The position numbers and the translations under genes are program-made. The notes beneath the pieces were generated by a model that was not told the DNA's origin, did not search any database, and worked only from the letters and a program-made list of their open reading frames with translations. This document shows positions 1-11,117 of a DNA stretch of 64,000 nucleotides, piece after piece; position 1 is the stretch's first letter; each line of letters opens with the position of its first letter. The stretch spans positions 62,001-126,000 of the forward strand of contig QUOL01000019.1 of NCBI GenBank assembly GCA_009761415.1. The letters are read 5' to 3'. Source of the stretch: Sarcomyxa edulis. Its lineage: Eukaryota; Basidiomycota; Agaricomycetes; Agaricales; Mycenaceae.

Positions 1-1260
1 TTGAGCCAGAAATTTTATTGGCGAAGGATGAAGACGGACGTAGTGGCGTTTTGTCGCTCCTGTGATGTCTGTCAAAAGACCAAACCCACGAATTTCAACA
101 GGTACGGGTATCTGATACCTAACCCGATTCCAAGTCGTCCGTACGAATCAGTCTCTATGGACTTTGTGGTTAATTTACCCATGTCCAACGGGTTCAATGC
201 GATTTACGTGGTGGTTGATCGACTTACCAAACATGCACAATTCATCCCTACCACTACAGCTATCACCTCGGAAGAATTTGCCCATTTGTTCGTCAAGGAT
301 GTGGCCTGCCGTTTCGGATTACCTGACAGCATTGTTACGGATCGGGATCCTCGCTGGACTTCTGACTTCTGGAAAGCGACGGCGACCCACTTGAAGACTA
401 AGATGGCGTTATCTTCGGCTCACCACCCTCAACACGACGGCCAGACGGAAGTGGTGAACAGACAGCTAGGAATCATGCTACGAGCATACGTGGCGGATGA
501 CAAGGAATCCTGGGCCGACTGGATTCACCTGCTCGAGTTCTCATACAATTGCTCGGTTCATAGTTCGACGGGATCCAGTCCGTATTTCCTGTTGTATGGC
601 TTCGAGCCCAAGACCCCCGTAGACTTCCTGAATCCATGCTCGTCGGAGAATCTTAGAGAACAAACGATGCACGGAGACGCGTCAGAATTTGTGAAACTCT
701 TGGAGATGCATCGGGATTTCGCGCGTCAGGCTATCGCGAAGGCGCAAAACGATCAGGCTCGATCTTACAACAAAGGCCGCCGCCCCGCTCCTGAATTCAA
801 GGAAGGGTCGAGAGTCCTTGTCAATCCCCATTCTCTGGAGTGGGTGGAATCGAAAGGGGAAGGGAAGAAACTGGTTCAGCGATGGATTGGACCGTTCGAG
901 GTCCTACAGAAAATCAACCCTAACGTTTACAGACTGCGGATGAGCAACAAGTATCCGGGTTCGCCAGTCGTTAACGTCGAGCACCTTAAAGCGTACGTGG
1001 AATCCCCTAGCGAGTTCGGACAGCGAGTCACTTTGCCTGAAACCCGAACGAAACGCCCCGAGGAACCCGAGTACGACGTGGAAAAGATCTTGGGACATCG
1101 TTTTGACAAGAAAAAGAACAAGATCCAATACCTCGTGCGTTGGGAAGGATATGGACCGCAATTCGACACTTGGGAACCGGCGATTAACGTCAAGAATGCT
1201 CCGGTAGCCCTCGACCGTTATCGAAAGGGCTTGAATAAGGCCCTGCCTTCGGTGGGTTGA
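1..1260 (+). CDS. Ty3/gypsy integrase with C-terminal chromodomain (5' partial)
   Basis: This is the integrase end of a gypsy Pol polyprotein. It joins the reverse-transcribed element to host DNA in the nucleus. The first residues hold the end of the zinc-binding HHCC domain (CRSCDVC, about aa 18-24). The rve core follows with a complete DDE triad: D in SMDF (about aa 53), D in VTDRDPR (about aa 113) and E in GQTEVVNR (about aa 150). A typical C-terminal GPFEV segment comes next (about aa 298). A chromodomain spans about aa 358-412 (YDVEKILGHR, YLVRWEGYG, DTWEP). Such chromodomains usually steer insertion to heterochromatin. The frame is open to the window edge and stops at 1258-1260, so this copy looks undamaged here. 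Its upstream start is outside the window. Confidence 0.93.
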   Translation: MSQKFYWRRMKTDVVAFCRSCDVCQKTKPTNFNRYGYLIPNPIPSRPYESVSMDFVVNLPMSNGFNAIYVVVDRLTKHAQFIPTTTAITSEEFAHLFVKDVACRFGLPDSIVTDRDPRWTSDFWKATATHLKTKMALSSAHHPQHDGQTEVVNRQLGIMLRAYVADDKESWADWIHLLEFSYNCSVHSSTGSSPYFLLYGFEPKTPVDFLNPCSSENLREQTMHGDASEFVKLLEMHRDFARQAIAKAQNDQARSYNKGRRPAPEFKEGSRVLVNPHSLEWVESKGEGKKLVQRWIGPFEVLQKINPNVYRLRMSNKYPGSPVVNVEHLKAYVESPSEFGQRVTLPETRTKRPEEPEYDVEKILGHRFDKKKNKIQYLVRWEGYGPQFDTWEPAINVKNAPVALDRYRKGLNKALPSVG

Positions 1261-1739
1261 GGCGTCAGACCACGATGACCTTCATGTAATATAGATATAT
1301 ACCCTTACCGTTTCCTTTCATTTTCCCTCTCTTTCACTATTCTCTATTGTTTCTTTTTCTGTTTCCTTCCGGTCCTTTTCGTTTTCTGCTTAAATTCTTT
1401 TTTCCGTTCCTTGCCTACTCCGTTTATGTATACCCTCATCCCTACGACTCAACGGCTATAGTTCATCCACGGTTACGACTATGCGGAGAGCTACCAGCTG
1501 TGGTCGAAGGACGAACCTCGCCGGAAAGAGTTCGCGTGGATCGGGCCGAGGAGGGACCGTATTGGAAATTGGGTGGCGTCGCTATCGACCAGATCATTCC
1601 ATCAAGATAACCTTCTTCCTGACTCTCATCTTCCCCTCAGAAAAGTTAGTAGCCACGGATTGCCTGGCTGCTCTGACTGAGGTTGGCCTAGTTTTTCACG
1701 GATTGCCTGGAAAACGAACACCATCGAGGATTTCGAGTT
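1261..1739 (+). other. Gene-free pyrimidine-rich leader between integrase and the extra ORF
   Basis: About 480 bp without a credible reading frame. The first half is strongly C/T-rich (about 1300-1430). The last 90 bp carry two copies of a 14-base motif that also occurs twice in the 3' LTR. Likely roles are an internal promoter or 5' leader for the downstream ORF, or a packaging signal. This is inference only. Confidence 0.5.
1654..1710 (+). repeat. Paired CACGGATTGCCTGG motif, copy pair 1
   Basis: The identical 14-mer CACGGATTGCCTGG lies at 1654-1667 and 1697-1710, 43 bp apart start to start, just upstream of the extra ORF (ATG at 1740). The same word is paired again at 4685 and 4723. Confidence 0.9.
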
Positions 1740-4370
1740 ATGGATTACTTCTTCATCGATTCTGGCGGAAGGATTGTCCTCGCTGAGAACCGTACCGTGG
1801 GCGACGAACACTGGGCTGAGTTCGGCGCGGGAGACCAGACCGTACCTATTGAAGCCATGGACTATCGCGACGACGAGTTTCGCACCTCGGACGTTGGTCC
1901 TACAGGGGTCATGTTGGAAATGGAACCGGCCCTCGAACCGACGTGGTTGCGACCGCGATTTCATTGGAGTGGTTGGATACCCGTTCGCATGGAAAGCTAC
2001 AGGGGCGGGCTGCTGGACATGAACCGATCTGTCTATCCCGAGCGCTGCGAGTCTGGAACAACGTATCGTCTCCCTCAGGAATGGACGATTGAAATGCGCC
2101 GCCTGCTGATCGAGTTGGCAGTTTGCTGCGCATCCATACAAGCGGATACTCCTTACGGACGCAGCTCTCCAGTCCCCGAAGGGTTAGATCATTCTGCTTT
2201 CTCTAAGGAATACCAGTCTGCCTTGGATGTGGAAGTAATGGCTGCGAGCGCCAAACGAACCGCTCTATCCAGCATTGGCTTCTTGACCTGGTGGGTGAAA
2301 GGTGTCGGGGATTGGAAAGCGGGTCTGAGTCCGACAGTGGTGGAAGTCGTTGAACGCCTCCCTTTGGATCACCAGAAGCGTAGGGGGGTTCTCATCAATC
2401 TGGCTCGTGACTGGAAATTCGTGAACGTAGCTCTTTTGGTGAAGAACGACATACCCGTCTTCTACCCTTGGACGGTCGTCGAAATGATGGACCCGCGATT
2501 CACGCTTTACTCGCCGGTCATGTACGACGCGTACCGTCGACATCTGGCGGACACGGGTTCTACTAGTGGTTGGACCGCGGCTCAGATCCCTGAATTTTTG
2601 GAGCGATACCCGGGGTTGCTCGCCTACGACTACTTAGGCAGGAAAACGAATCCTACTCCACGCTACCCGCCCAAGGACTTGCCCGTTGACCGCCTGTACA
2701 CTTCTACAGTGTCCGACTTTCCGGGTTGGATGAGGCGACCCTTGGACGACGCGCTACAGGTGGCTCGCTACGTAGAACGTTATCACCACTGCCTGCTGGA
2801 GGAAGATGGTCAATTAGTCTTGCTCTTCTGGCGCTTTCGACCTTTACGGGGGTCGCTGATAGATTTCACCGCGGCCGTCATGGATGAAGACGATGTCTCT
2901 TCTATTCGCGAATTATACAAAGCTAGGTACGCTCCGGTGCCGGGCGTAAGCTACTCGCTGGAGACTGGATCACGGGTCTCTTCCGATCCTCCCCGCTCGC
3001 TGCCCGACTTGTCTCGTCAAGCTCTGGACAAGGCAATCGTAGCTACCAGGTTAGGCTATGCTGAGCCTGACTCCGCCGAGTCTCAGGACGATGTAGTCAT
3101 GGACGAAGTGGAGCGAGCTCGTTCTCCGTCCCCGGTTCCCCTGTCGGAACGCCGCCGTAAGGGTAAGAAGCGTTCCCGGGCTCAGAGGAAAGCCAATAGG
3201 GGCTCAGGCCGAGAAAGCTCGATGAGTTCTAGCGGGTTGGAAATGGGTAGTGCAGTACCAACCTCGTGGGTGGACGCGATGGCTCGCCCTCGTATGACTC
3301 CGAATCGTAAGCTCGCAGATCGACTGTACCCCGGGCCCTTGAGGAGCACCATCCGAGCAGTCGTACCACCAGCGACCGCGCGCCCTAGCGAGGAAGGCAA
3401 AGCCAGGTTCCTAGCCGACCTGCGGGAATGGGGTCGACCTCTCACCTCCCCCGGCTCTACCTTCTCGGTGCCGGCTCATTTCACTTGGCGCCCTGCGCTT
3501 TTACAGTACGGCTATCTATACGTCAAAGCGGATGCTGAATTTCGTCTCCGCTATTGGGCGAATTGCTGGGATAGTATATCCAGCGTCACGCAGGTTCTGA
3601 CCACAGCCATCGAACACGGACTGGAGATAAAGATCTGCACCGATCCTAAGGACAACGAGATATTTCTACCTTCCGGCATTGGTCAACGTGACTTCGTCGT
3701 CGACGTATACTATTCCTCTAGCGTTCCGGGACATACCTTGTCAATGGACCAGAGCAGCGATGACTTGTACAGCCAGTACAAGGTGAATTTGCTGGACATT
3801 CTGGCGCGTCCGCACGCTCGGGCTATGATAGGATTAGGTGGTCCGATCGCATGGATAGCTAGGCGCTACAGTGGCTTACGACTCGTTCAAGAATTCATGT
3901 ACGGACCTTCGATTCAGGTCACTCTGCACCAGCGTGGCTGGTCGGATAAGGAGAGTTTCCTGTTCTTCCGCTGTGACGAAATGTCCCCAATGGAATTGAA
4001 GGCTATTGTCGGCTACGTCAAGGGCGGGGCAGGGAGTCGCTCTACAGACCGCACGCTGTGGCCGACTGAGAAAATTATGCGCGACTCTTGCCGACACTAC
4101 AGCGGCGAATGGAACAGCGATTGCGATCGAATCTTCAACCGCCTTTTCAAGGAGATGGAGGAAGGCGTGGCTGAGCTTCGGACTCCTGGCGACTGGCACC
4201 AATTCTTCCGATCGGATAACCGCGGCGAACTCGCGCCTGCGCAGACCATTCCCGCGACTACACTTTCGGACGCTCTTGTTCGCCTTCAGTCTGGGTTCAA
4301 GGCATCCTGGCACCGTTGTCCGATTCGCGACTTGGCTATTCCTGAAGTTTGGGATCCTATCGAGGCTTGA
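1740..4370 (+). CDS. Retrotransposon extra ORF (876 aa), unknown function
   Basis: A single uninterrupted frame lies between integrase and the 3' LTR, on the same strand and in the position of an env gene. No signal peptide or membrane segment is visible, so it does not look like an envelope protein. The middle (about aa 455-505) is low-complexity and rich in S/P and K/R (RRRKGKKRSRAQRK), which resembles a nuclear localisation signal. The C-terminal third is more conserved-looking, with HQRGWSDKESFLFFRCDE and YSGEWNSDCD. The start at 1740 gives the longest frame; an internal Met is possible. It ends 15 bp before the candidate LTR. I recall similar ORFs in agaricomycete gypsy elements but cannot give a function. 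Confidence 0.75.
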   Translation: MDYFFIDSGGRIVLAENRTVGDEHWAEFGAGDQTVPIEAMDYRDDEFRTSDVGPTGVMLEMEPALEPTWLRPRFHWSGWIPVRMESYRGGLLDMNRSVYPERCESGTTYRLPQEWTIEMRRLLIELAVCCASIQADTPYGRSSPVPEGLDHSAFSKEYQSALDVEVMAASAKRTALSSIGFLTWWVKGVGDWKAGLSPTVVEVVERLPLDHQKRRGVLINLARDWKFVNVALLVKNDIPVFYPWTVVEMMDPRFTLYSPVMYDAYRRHLADTGSTSGWTAAQIPEFLERYPGLLAYDYLGRKTNPTPRYPPKDLPVDRLYTSTVSDFPGWMRRPLDDALQVARYVERYHHCLLEEDGQLVLLFWRFRPLRGSLIDFTAAVMDEDDVSSIRELYKARYAPVPGVSYSLETGSRVSSDPPRSLPDLSRQALDKAIVATRLGYAEPDSAESQDDVVMDEVERARSPSPVPLSERRRKGKKRSRAQRKANRGSGRESSMSSSGLEMGSAVPTSWVDAMARPRMTPNRKLADRLYPGPLRSTIRAVVPPATARPSEEGKARFLADLREWGRPLTSPGSTFSVPAHFTWRPALLQYGYLYVKADAEFRLRYWANCWDSISSVTQVLTTAIEHGLEIKICTDPKDNEIFLPSGIGQRDFVVDVYYSSSVPGHTLSMDQSSDDLYSQYKVNLLDILARPHARAMIGLGGPIAWIARRYSGLRLVQEFMYGPSIQVTLHQRGWSDKESFLFFRCDEMSPMELKAIVGYVKGGAGSRSTDRTLWPTEKIMRDSCRHYSGEWNSDCDRIFNRLFKEMEEGVAELRTPGDWHQFFRSDNRGELAPAQTIPATTLSDALVRLQSGFKASWHRCPIRDLAIPEVWDPIEA

Positions 4371-4382
4371 AGAGTGGGGGGG
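4369..4382 (+). other. Candidate polypurine tract
   Basis: GAAGAGTGGGGGGG directly precedes TT and then TGTAGCGG. An A/G-only run immediately before a TG-starting LTR is the expected plus-strand primer of an LTR retrotransposon. It overlaps the extra ORF's stop codon. Confidence 0.6.
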
Positions 4383-4384
4383 TT

Positions 4385-4940
4385 TGTAGCGGATATATGG
4401 CCATATTTCTTGATTCTCTTTCTTTACTTTCACGCTCGATATTCTTTGTCACGACCGTCACGTTTCCTCCTCATTTCATATTTCGTAGTTACCTTGTCAC
4501 ACGCCGTGAGGTGTCGAATTATCATCTCTTATCTTACCATCATCAGCCCCCCCTGCTCAGAGCTCCAATAGCCTGCCTACAACATAGTATTGTGGGCGAG
4601 GGCGGTCTTTAGGTAAGTATTCCCTTGTCAGTCGAGAACTGATCTTCTGCGATCTTCAAGGAGGACGGTCCGAGTCTCCCTTCTCACGGATTGCCTGGGA
4701 AGATAGAGGCGTGCCTTCTGTTCACGGATTGCCTGAACTTAGCACGTCCTCGCGAGACTCCCTCCTTCTTAGATATTATAGCTCGTCAGATCGTCGTCGG
4801 ACCCGTTCCGTGACTCTTATATTTGTGGGTAAGTTATACGACCACCACACGTCTACTGAGCGCCTAAAATTCGAGCTACTCGAACAATTTTTCTCATGCT
4901 ACTTGACTCAAGAGTTCGATGTTCCAAAAAGATTGTAATT
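4385..4940 (+). repeat. Candidate 3' LTR of the gypsy element
   Basis: It starts with TG after the purine tract and holds pyrimidine-rich, gene-free DNA. Two copies of the CACGGATTGCCTG motif lie at 4685-4697 and 4723-4735, 38 bp apart. The 3' end is uncertain. No clear terminal CA or target-site duplication could be fixed without a second LTR, and the Plavaka stop codon lies at 4941-4943. Confidence 0.45.
4685..4735 (+). repeat. Paired CACGGATTGCCTG motif, copy pair 2 (in LTR)
   Basis: CACGGATTGCCTGG lies at 4685-4698 and CACGGATTGCCTG at 4723-4735. Spacing is 38 bp, against 43 bp in pair 1. The sequences between the motifs are unrelated, so the word itself is conserved rather than a longer duplicated block. 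Confidence 0.9.
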
Positions 4941-7900
4941 CTAAGGTATGCAGTCGTACTGTCCTAGTTTAAACATGCAGAAACTGTGGCTGTCAATATG
5001 TGAGTTCAGAAAGAATTTTGTGGTTTCCCCTCTCTTTCGAGGGATCAACATACAATTCCTGACAACCCGATCTACCGACACAATCTCTGCATAAGGGCCA
5101 TTCACCCCACGTTTGCTCCGCATTGACCTGGCGATATGATAATAGCCCGTAATGGTGTCCGGATTTCGCAGAGGGGTAAACCATTCGATGTAAGCCAGGG
5201 GAAGTGTGGACTTCACAGGATAGTGTGAGGGCAACTGGAAAATAGCCCGTACCTGCGCAACCCGCAATCCCTTCAGAGATGTTCCATCGGTTGAAGCATT
5301 GGCTTCCCCTGTCCGAATTAGAGCAAAATCCAAATGTGCTGGCTCTTCAGCACGGCGACGCCCGTTTGTTGTCGAGATAACCGGTCCAGAAGCACGAACG
5401 ACATTGTGTCCATGACGTGCCCCAACTTCGGGTATGTTAGGAAGCTTGAATACCAGCCGTTTCCATAGTCCGAACACGTCAAATTTGCGGGGAATAAAAG
5501 GTGAGCCTGCAGCAACAAAAAATGTCGTCAGCGCATCAAGAAATCGTGATGCATTGTGGCCTTCAGGGGAGATGATGTAGCTGGCAGAGATACAACGGGA
5601 AGCAGGTGGTGGTCTTGCTGCGATCGAATAAGTAGCATCACAAGAAACTAAAAAATCCTCCGAGTCAATGTCAGAATTCTCGGCAACGACAATTGGGGGT
5701 TGGGAAAGAGTTTTGGTCCATGCAAGATATACAGTGAAGCGATCGACAGCTTCTTGCCGTTGCAACCACCTCGTCATCTGGCTGATGTAGTCCCGTCGGT
5801 TACTGGCACGGTAAGCCTCCTTTGCGTAGTCGATGTGAAGACGTTCTGGTGACTCTGTATTGAAGCCATCTGCAGTGCCGAACTGATGGATTAGCTCCTC
5901 GTAATGCTCGAGTGAGTGGACCTTTGGGATGTTGAAATGGGGCTGATCGCGTCCTCCAAGTTCGATGAAGGCCTTTTTGTTGGTGTGGAACTCGTTGAGT
6001 GCATCTCGCATGCCAAGCAAGGTGATAGATGTGTGGGACTGAAGTGACGCGTAGTACGTGAAATCCACCAATCCTCTCACAGCTTTAACGACTCCAGAAT
6101 GAGCGCTATCACTAGAAACAATACCCAGAAAAACCTTTTCCATTTCTTTGTGCTCTGTTCCGGTCCACTGTGATACGTGCGATATACCATTCTTGAAATG
6201 ACGGAGGTTCGGATGGGAAGGCATGGCCCGGAATCGTGCGTCGACCTCATCTTTGCCAATGATCTCCGTCGCCCACTTGACTACATGGTCTTTGAAGACA
6301 CCCTTGTGAAGTTGGTGTAGAAGGTCAGGTGTGAAACCTTGGAATATATCGGAGTGCGGCAAGTCCTTCCAGAACGGTGAGTAGACTGCCCGTAATCCAT
6401 ATGTTTTGAATGCGGTGTCGCTCTGACCTCCTCGTTTACGTCGTAGGTAGAAAAGAGTTTCCTCCTTTGTGCGTTTTGGGTGACAGGTATGGTTTCCCCT
6501 TTCCGTCGGAGGTACTGAACAGATAGGGCAACGGTTTTCCATACAGCAGGCAACGAGGCATTGCTCAGGATAGTCTGCAACGTAGGCAGCAAGGATGGGC
6601 CATATGTTTCGTACATATGCATCTGAGCACACCATTTCGACACCAGTCTCTGCTTTTCCGGCCTCAGCGACCGACTTTGTGATGATACTCATGCAAAAAT
6701 GGAAGGTACGATATTTTGCCAAGGACCGTGTCTTCTCGTTGAAACAATCAAACTTGGGGATGGGAATATAGCCGAGGAGAACAGTCGCATGGGAGGAGAC
6801 TTGGCGTCGTGTTTCTTTTCCAATGTTGCCTATTGTCAGATAAACGGGCCACGCTGAGCAATCACCGCGAAAGTTTGAGAGTAGGGTTTTGTCGGAGGAA
6901 ATTATGAGAGGTACAATAGTAGCACCATTGGGAAGGCGTTTCTTAAAGGTGAGCGATGAGTTGGTAGTACTTCTTCGAGAACAAAATCTTAGCTTACTTG
7001 GAACTCCCACCACCATGCTCCAGTCCACATCTCATCGATAACCTCGATCTCCCCCTCCTCATCTGCATAGAGTTTTTCTGGGGCATATCGCATCACATCC
7101 CGAAAGGCTGGGTTCTCCAGAAGCTCACGTACACAGTCCAAAGGGTCACGATACCACAGCTCGAGCGACTCTTGTCGGTTGGTCTTGCCAGAGGGATCCT
7201 TCGCTAGATCTGGTAAATCACCCTCTACTGTTATATCTTCGCATTGCCAACCTACTCCACGCGGCAGACTATCGATATCTTCCAAAAACTGCCTTTTATT
7301 CTTGTAGGAAGGCTTTGTGCGGTTCGACGTCTATGCATTACGGTCAGCCAACTTCGAAAAAAAATTCTAAACATTATGATGGAAACTTACAATAGGAAGC
7401 TTCAAAAAGCTTTCGGTCTGCTTATGACCAACATTCTTTATCAACCATTTGGCCAACTCCCATTCATCTTCATCTTCGAAAGGCCCCAACACTTCGGCAC
7501 CAGTCAAGATCTCTTCGTCTCGAATTTGCTCAAATCCGGTCTTTCCAGGCCTGACTTTGGCACCAGCACCATACTGCTCTGGATATCTCTCTCGCCAACA
7601 CTTTCTTTTGCCCCCCACCTCATCAGCCTCTAGTGTCCGGGGCGGAATGGCAGAATCTTGATCAAAGACATCCTCTGGCGCTGGCGAGCTGTCGCAATCT
7701 GATCCATGGAATTGTGGCTCTGTTGGATAGTCTGTTGTAATGTGGGCAGCATGGGATGCACCAGCTTCCGGAACTGGTGGTGAGTTTAAGTTTTCTTCAA
7801 GTTGTATCTTTCGCCGCTTTGCTGAGGGCCGATTTTTCAAAGAATCACCGAACTTGATGTCTAGCATAGTGCGACATGACCGGGCAAGTGCTTGATGGCG

Positions 7901-7954
7901 TCGAACATCAGCCGGGGCACGGAATGGTGTACCACAAAATTCACAAATTGCCAT
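4941..7954 (-). CDS. Plavaka-type KDZ transposase (3 exons, about 965 aa)
   Basis: This is a DNA transposase of the KDZ (Kyakuja-Dileera-Zisupton) superfamily, Plavaka group. Exons are 7954-7391, 7330-6998 and 6941-4941. The two short introns (60 and 56 nt) both fall in phase 0 with GTAAGT/GTAAGC donors, and splicing restores one open frame. The N terminus has a C2H2-like finger (CEFCGTPF to HQALARSC, aa 3-27). Landmarks of the catalytic core follow. The first D is in IISSDKTLLS, after exon 2. A second D is in TPDLLHQLHKGVFKDH. The E is in SPERLHIDYAKEAYRAS. A Cys cluster (CCMENRCPIC) lies between. All three acidic residues and the frame are intact, so the copy may be active. Terminal inverted repeats were not located. 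It ends within about 10 bp of the gypsy LTR. Confidence 0.88.
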
Positions 7955-8108
7955 ACAAGATTGAGATCCTCGACCGGAGTTGCGATTTTAGATCTGCATT
8001 ATTCCTCATTTTTGCCACGTGGACCCGGGAAAAAAAGACTTTACAGTCGTCGCTAAACTCCGCTTTTGCGTTCGAGCTTCTCTGTCTTTAGTTTTGGTCT
8101 ATCTGACA
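7955..8108. promoter_or_regulatory. Shared divergent promoter, Plavaka transposase / DUF6532 gene
   Basis: Only 154 bp separate the two start codons (7954 minus, 8109 plus). Any promoter for both genes must lie here or inside the genes. I see no clear TATA box. Confidence 0.55.
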
Positions 8109-10436
8109 ATGGCACAGCAGCGTCTTCGTCCACCTGGGCTACCTCCACCCAACCATTTTCTTGCTAACCAGACCCAAGATATCGGGAGAGGTCATCGAGA
8201 ACCGAAAGAAAACTCACGGATGTCTACTCATAGTACGTCAATGTCGCAGGCGCAACATATGTATAACTAATGCTCTATCTCAGACGCGACCCTCCAAAAA
8301 AATGCCGCTACAGCAGCCAAATCCAAAGCTACCAAGCTAGCAAAGCAAATTGCTCAGGCTACAGCCCCTTCCCACTCCGAAAGTACTTTCCGGCCTTCTG
8401 CTCCTGCTTCATTTGAGGCTTTGCAGTACGGCATTCATGATCCAAACTCACCTCATGCTTTTCGTCCTCCGTTGAACGATCTTCAGGGTTTGCTCTCAAT
8501 GGAAACTCTCTATCAAATGAGAGGTTTGAGCGAGACATATACACCAACCCGCCGTGCGCTAGAACCAGTTGGTACAGGTAATCCACCTCATTTACCGCAA
8601 CCCGTCTTCGGTCAGAATAGCCAGCAGTCGCGTGCACTGCCGTACAATAACACAAACATGGCAATGTTCCCTTCCGCTCAAAATATGGATTACCAGAACA
8701 TGGGTACGATGGGACAAGGTACGTTCAACCTACTGTCAAATCTAATGACCACCGATAGCATGTACTTATAGCAGACATCTTGACAGCGTGGAACAGTATG
8801 AACAATTCCAGCAATCAAGATGGTATTATTCTATATCATCGGTTGCCATCATCTTTGCCAGTATACTGATATTCTATAGATGGCACCGAGGAGGAGAACG
8901 ATCCTGATGCAGCTAACGAAGAAGATCCCTGGAGTACCGCACCACATGATCCGCATCCCCTTACAGATGAAGGCAACGTCGGAGCTCGCACAGCACTAGG
9001 TGATGAGGTATCAGACAGTGATGACTCGTCAAATGGCAACGGCTTGAAGGTTTCTAATCTTCACTTTGTTCTATCCAGTTACGGTTAACATTTGAGAATA
9101 GATCTCATCTCGTTCAGTGGAATTATCGCAACTGAAGAAAAGAACTCGTCTTCGTCAGCCTTTCGGAGTGGAGAGTGACTCAAACATCTCTTCGCAAGTT
9201 TCTCCGCACAACTCTCCCACCGTGCGTGTGCTTACATTCAGCATGTGAAGTTCTATTGACTTTGCTATTACAGCCAGGACATTCCGATCCTCTCTCTGAT
9301 GGTGAAGCAGAAGACGCTCCACCTCCCAAAAAGGTGAAAAAGTCGCGCGGCATCAAACATCTTCGAGTTGAACGCCAGCAAATCTTGAACGTTGCGTTCG
9401 GCTACTTCAAGATGCACATCTCGACCGACAATCCGTGGCCCACTATCAAGAGTGATCCAGTCACTGCCAGTCACAACACCGACGAGAACGATGAATGCAG
9501 AGTGATGGAGATAACAGCCTGGGACTCTGCATGTGCGAAATTAGGCTGCAATTTTGACCCAATGAATGAAGAACTCGCTGCGGTAAGTACTTGAACACTT
9601 TCTAAGCTTTGTATCTTGTTAATCCGGCCTATAGATACGAGCTCGCCTTGCCCAATTTCGGGGACAAATTAAGACTCATGCGCGCATCCTCGTAGCAGCT
9701 CAATTCGGCTTCACCGATGTCTTGACCTTGACCAACCCTACGGCTGAACGCAAAGCGGCTACCATCGCAGGAAACCGAGGGATTGTAGCTGCTATTAAAG
9801 ACACTTTTTGGTATACGGTGAGTTCCCTGTTGATTCTGCTGATATGATTCATCCAACCTCTTCATACTTTTAGGATCCTCGAAATCTCGCCGTCGTCAAT
9901 TCTATGTATCACAACACAATTCTCCAGAGTGTATTGAATCGCGGGTGGTTCGGCAATGGCGCAAATCGGTGTGGTCACTATTTCTCGGGTCTCTCCGAAT
10001 TACCTCTTGTCACCATTGCGTTGATAATGACCGCGGTACGTCTGCCATTTCTTATACAATCTATCCAAGTTCTGATAATGTTACAGGTATCATGCGCAAT
10101 CATGGAATGGTCTACTGGCTCCTTCGTTGGCGTGTCTTTCAAACAGCCGACCTTTTTTCGATTGTACACGAAGTACCTCACGGCGCTTCAAGAGTGGAAG
10201 AAGTTCTCAGCAGCACAACCTGAAGGACACGATCTCGCAACCCAGTTGCAAGTCAGCCTTCTTGCTAATGCACGGTGCGTGATCTTGATTTATATAGTCT
10301 CCAAGTTCAATGACCGATATTACTCAGGACTGTCTCGTTTATAACTCTCGACGATGATCTCGAGGGCCAATCAGACGACGATGGTGCTGCCGCTCGGCTC
10401 ATTGCTGCGTTCACCCAAAATCAAGGTTCCCAGTAG
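8109..10436 (+). CDS. DUF6532-domain protein, multi-exon
   Basis: A gene of at least eight exons, starting at ATG 8109 (MAQQRLRPPG) and ending at TAG 10434-10436. Clear introns include 8233-8283 (GTACGT donor), about 8720-8770, about 8823-8879, about 9050-9101, a donor near 9583 (GCG|GTAAGT) and others. The N-terminal half is low-complexity and Gln/Pro-rich. The C-terminal half matches the agaricomycete DUF6532 pattern: RGQIKTHARILVAAQFGF, a TIL-type helix, YFSGLSELPLVTIALIMTAV, then CAIMEWSTGSF and LYTKYLTALQEW. DUF6532 has no established biochemical role. It lies divergently beside the transposase, so it may be part of that element or a neighbour of the insertion site. The exact exon set is inferred by eye. 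Confidence 0.7.
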
Positions 10437-11117
10437 CCCGTAGCTACTATGTCTTGTCGTACTCTCAATGAATATGGTTGTTCCTTTTCGATGGCTGGTT
10501 TTTTAATCGCAAATATTCCAATAATAATGGACGGGAAAGGGTCTGATGAAGACAAAAATAAATTGTCTATGGTGCTACAGGACTCTACGGGCCTACGAAC
10601 TACGGATCTACGGCCTCTACGTAGAACTGGGGCTTCTATCATCCGCTTGGATAGATGGGGGGGACGCTACAAGTCTAAGAAACTACTTGAACCTATCTAC
10701 AACTACTGAGCCACGTACCCTTTTCCAGATGTGGAGTTGCTCGGGAGTTGTTTTGTCAGTTGTGGCTAAGTAGTCTCTTTGGATACACTGAATATCATGT
10801 CTGTGAGTCCATTTGTCAAGAAGATGACCGGGGGTGGACATGACGAGTGGGGAGTGAAATATGAAACAAGAAGCTCCACAGCTTTTCAACAATGCGACAC
10901 ATGACACATCACGTGATATGTCATGTAACCTATGATCTGCGAACAAGTGTACAAATAAAATCATACACTTGTATATTTGGCTACACCATCTAGACTATAC
11001 ACATAACCTGCATGCAACTAGACCTCCTTGGAGCCTGTTAGAACAATGTTTTTTTATATTGGCATAGGAGACACCCCCCAGGATGTGATTACGAAATGTT
11101 CAAAATGTCATGTGATC

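Larger units (their letters stand above)
1..4940 (+). mobile_element. Ty3/gypsy chromodomain LTR retrotransposon, 3' part
   Basis: The window opens inside the pol gene of a Ty3/gypsy element. In order it holds integrase and chromodomain (1-1260), a gene-free leader (1261-1739), an extra 876-aa ORF (1740-4370), a purine tract (4369-4382) and a candidate 3' LTR from about 4385. Gag, protease, RT/RNase H and the 5' LTR lie outside the window. The right border is not proven: no second LTR is visible for comparison, and the coding part of the next element starts at 4941. Confidence 0.75.

Noticed and set aside
1740..4370. Envelope gene of an errantivirus-like element
   Set aside because: No signal peptide, membrane segment or Cys-rich ectodomain is seen; the protein looks nuclear.
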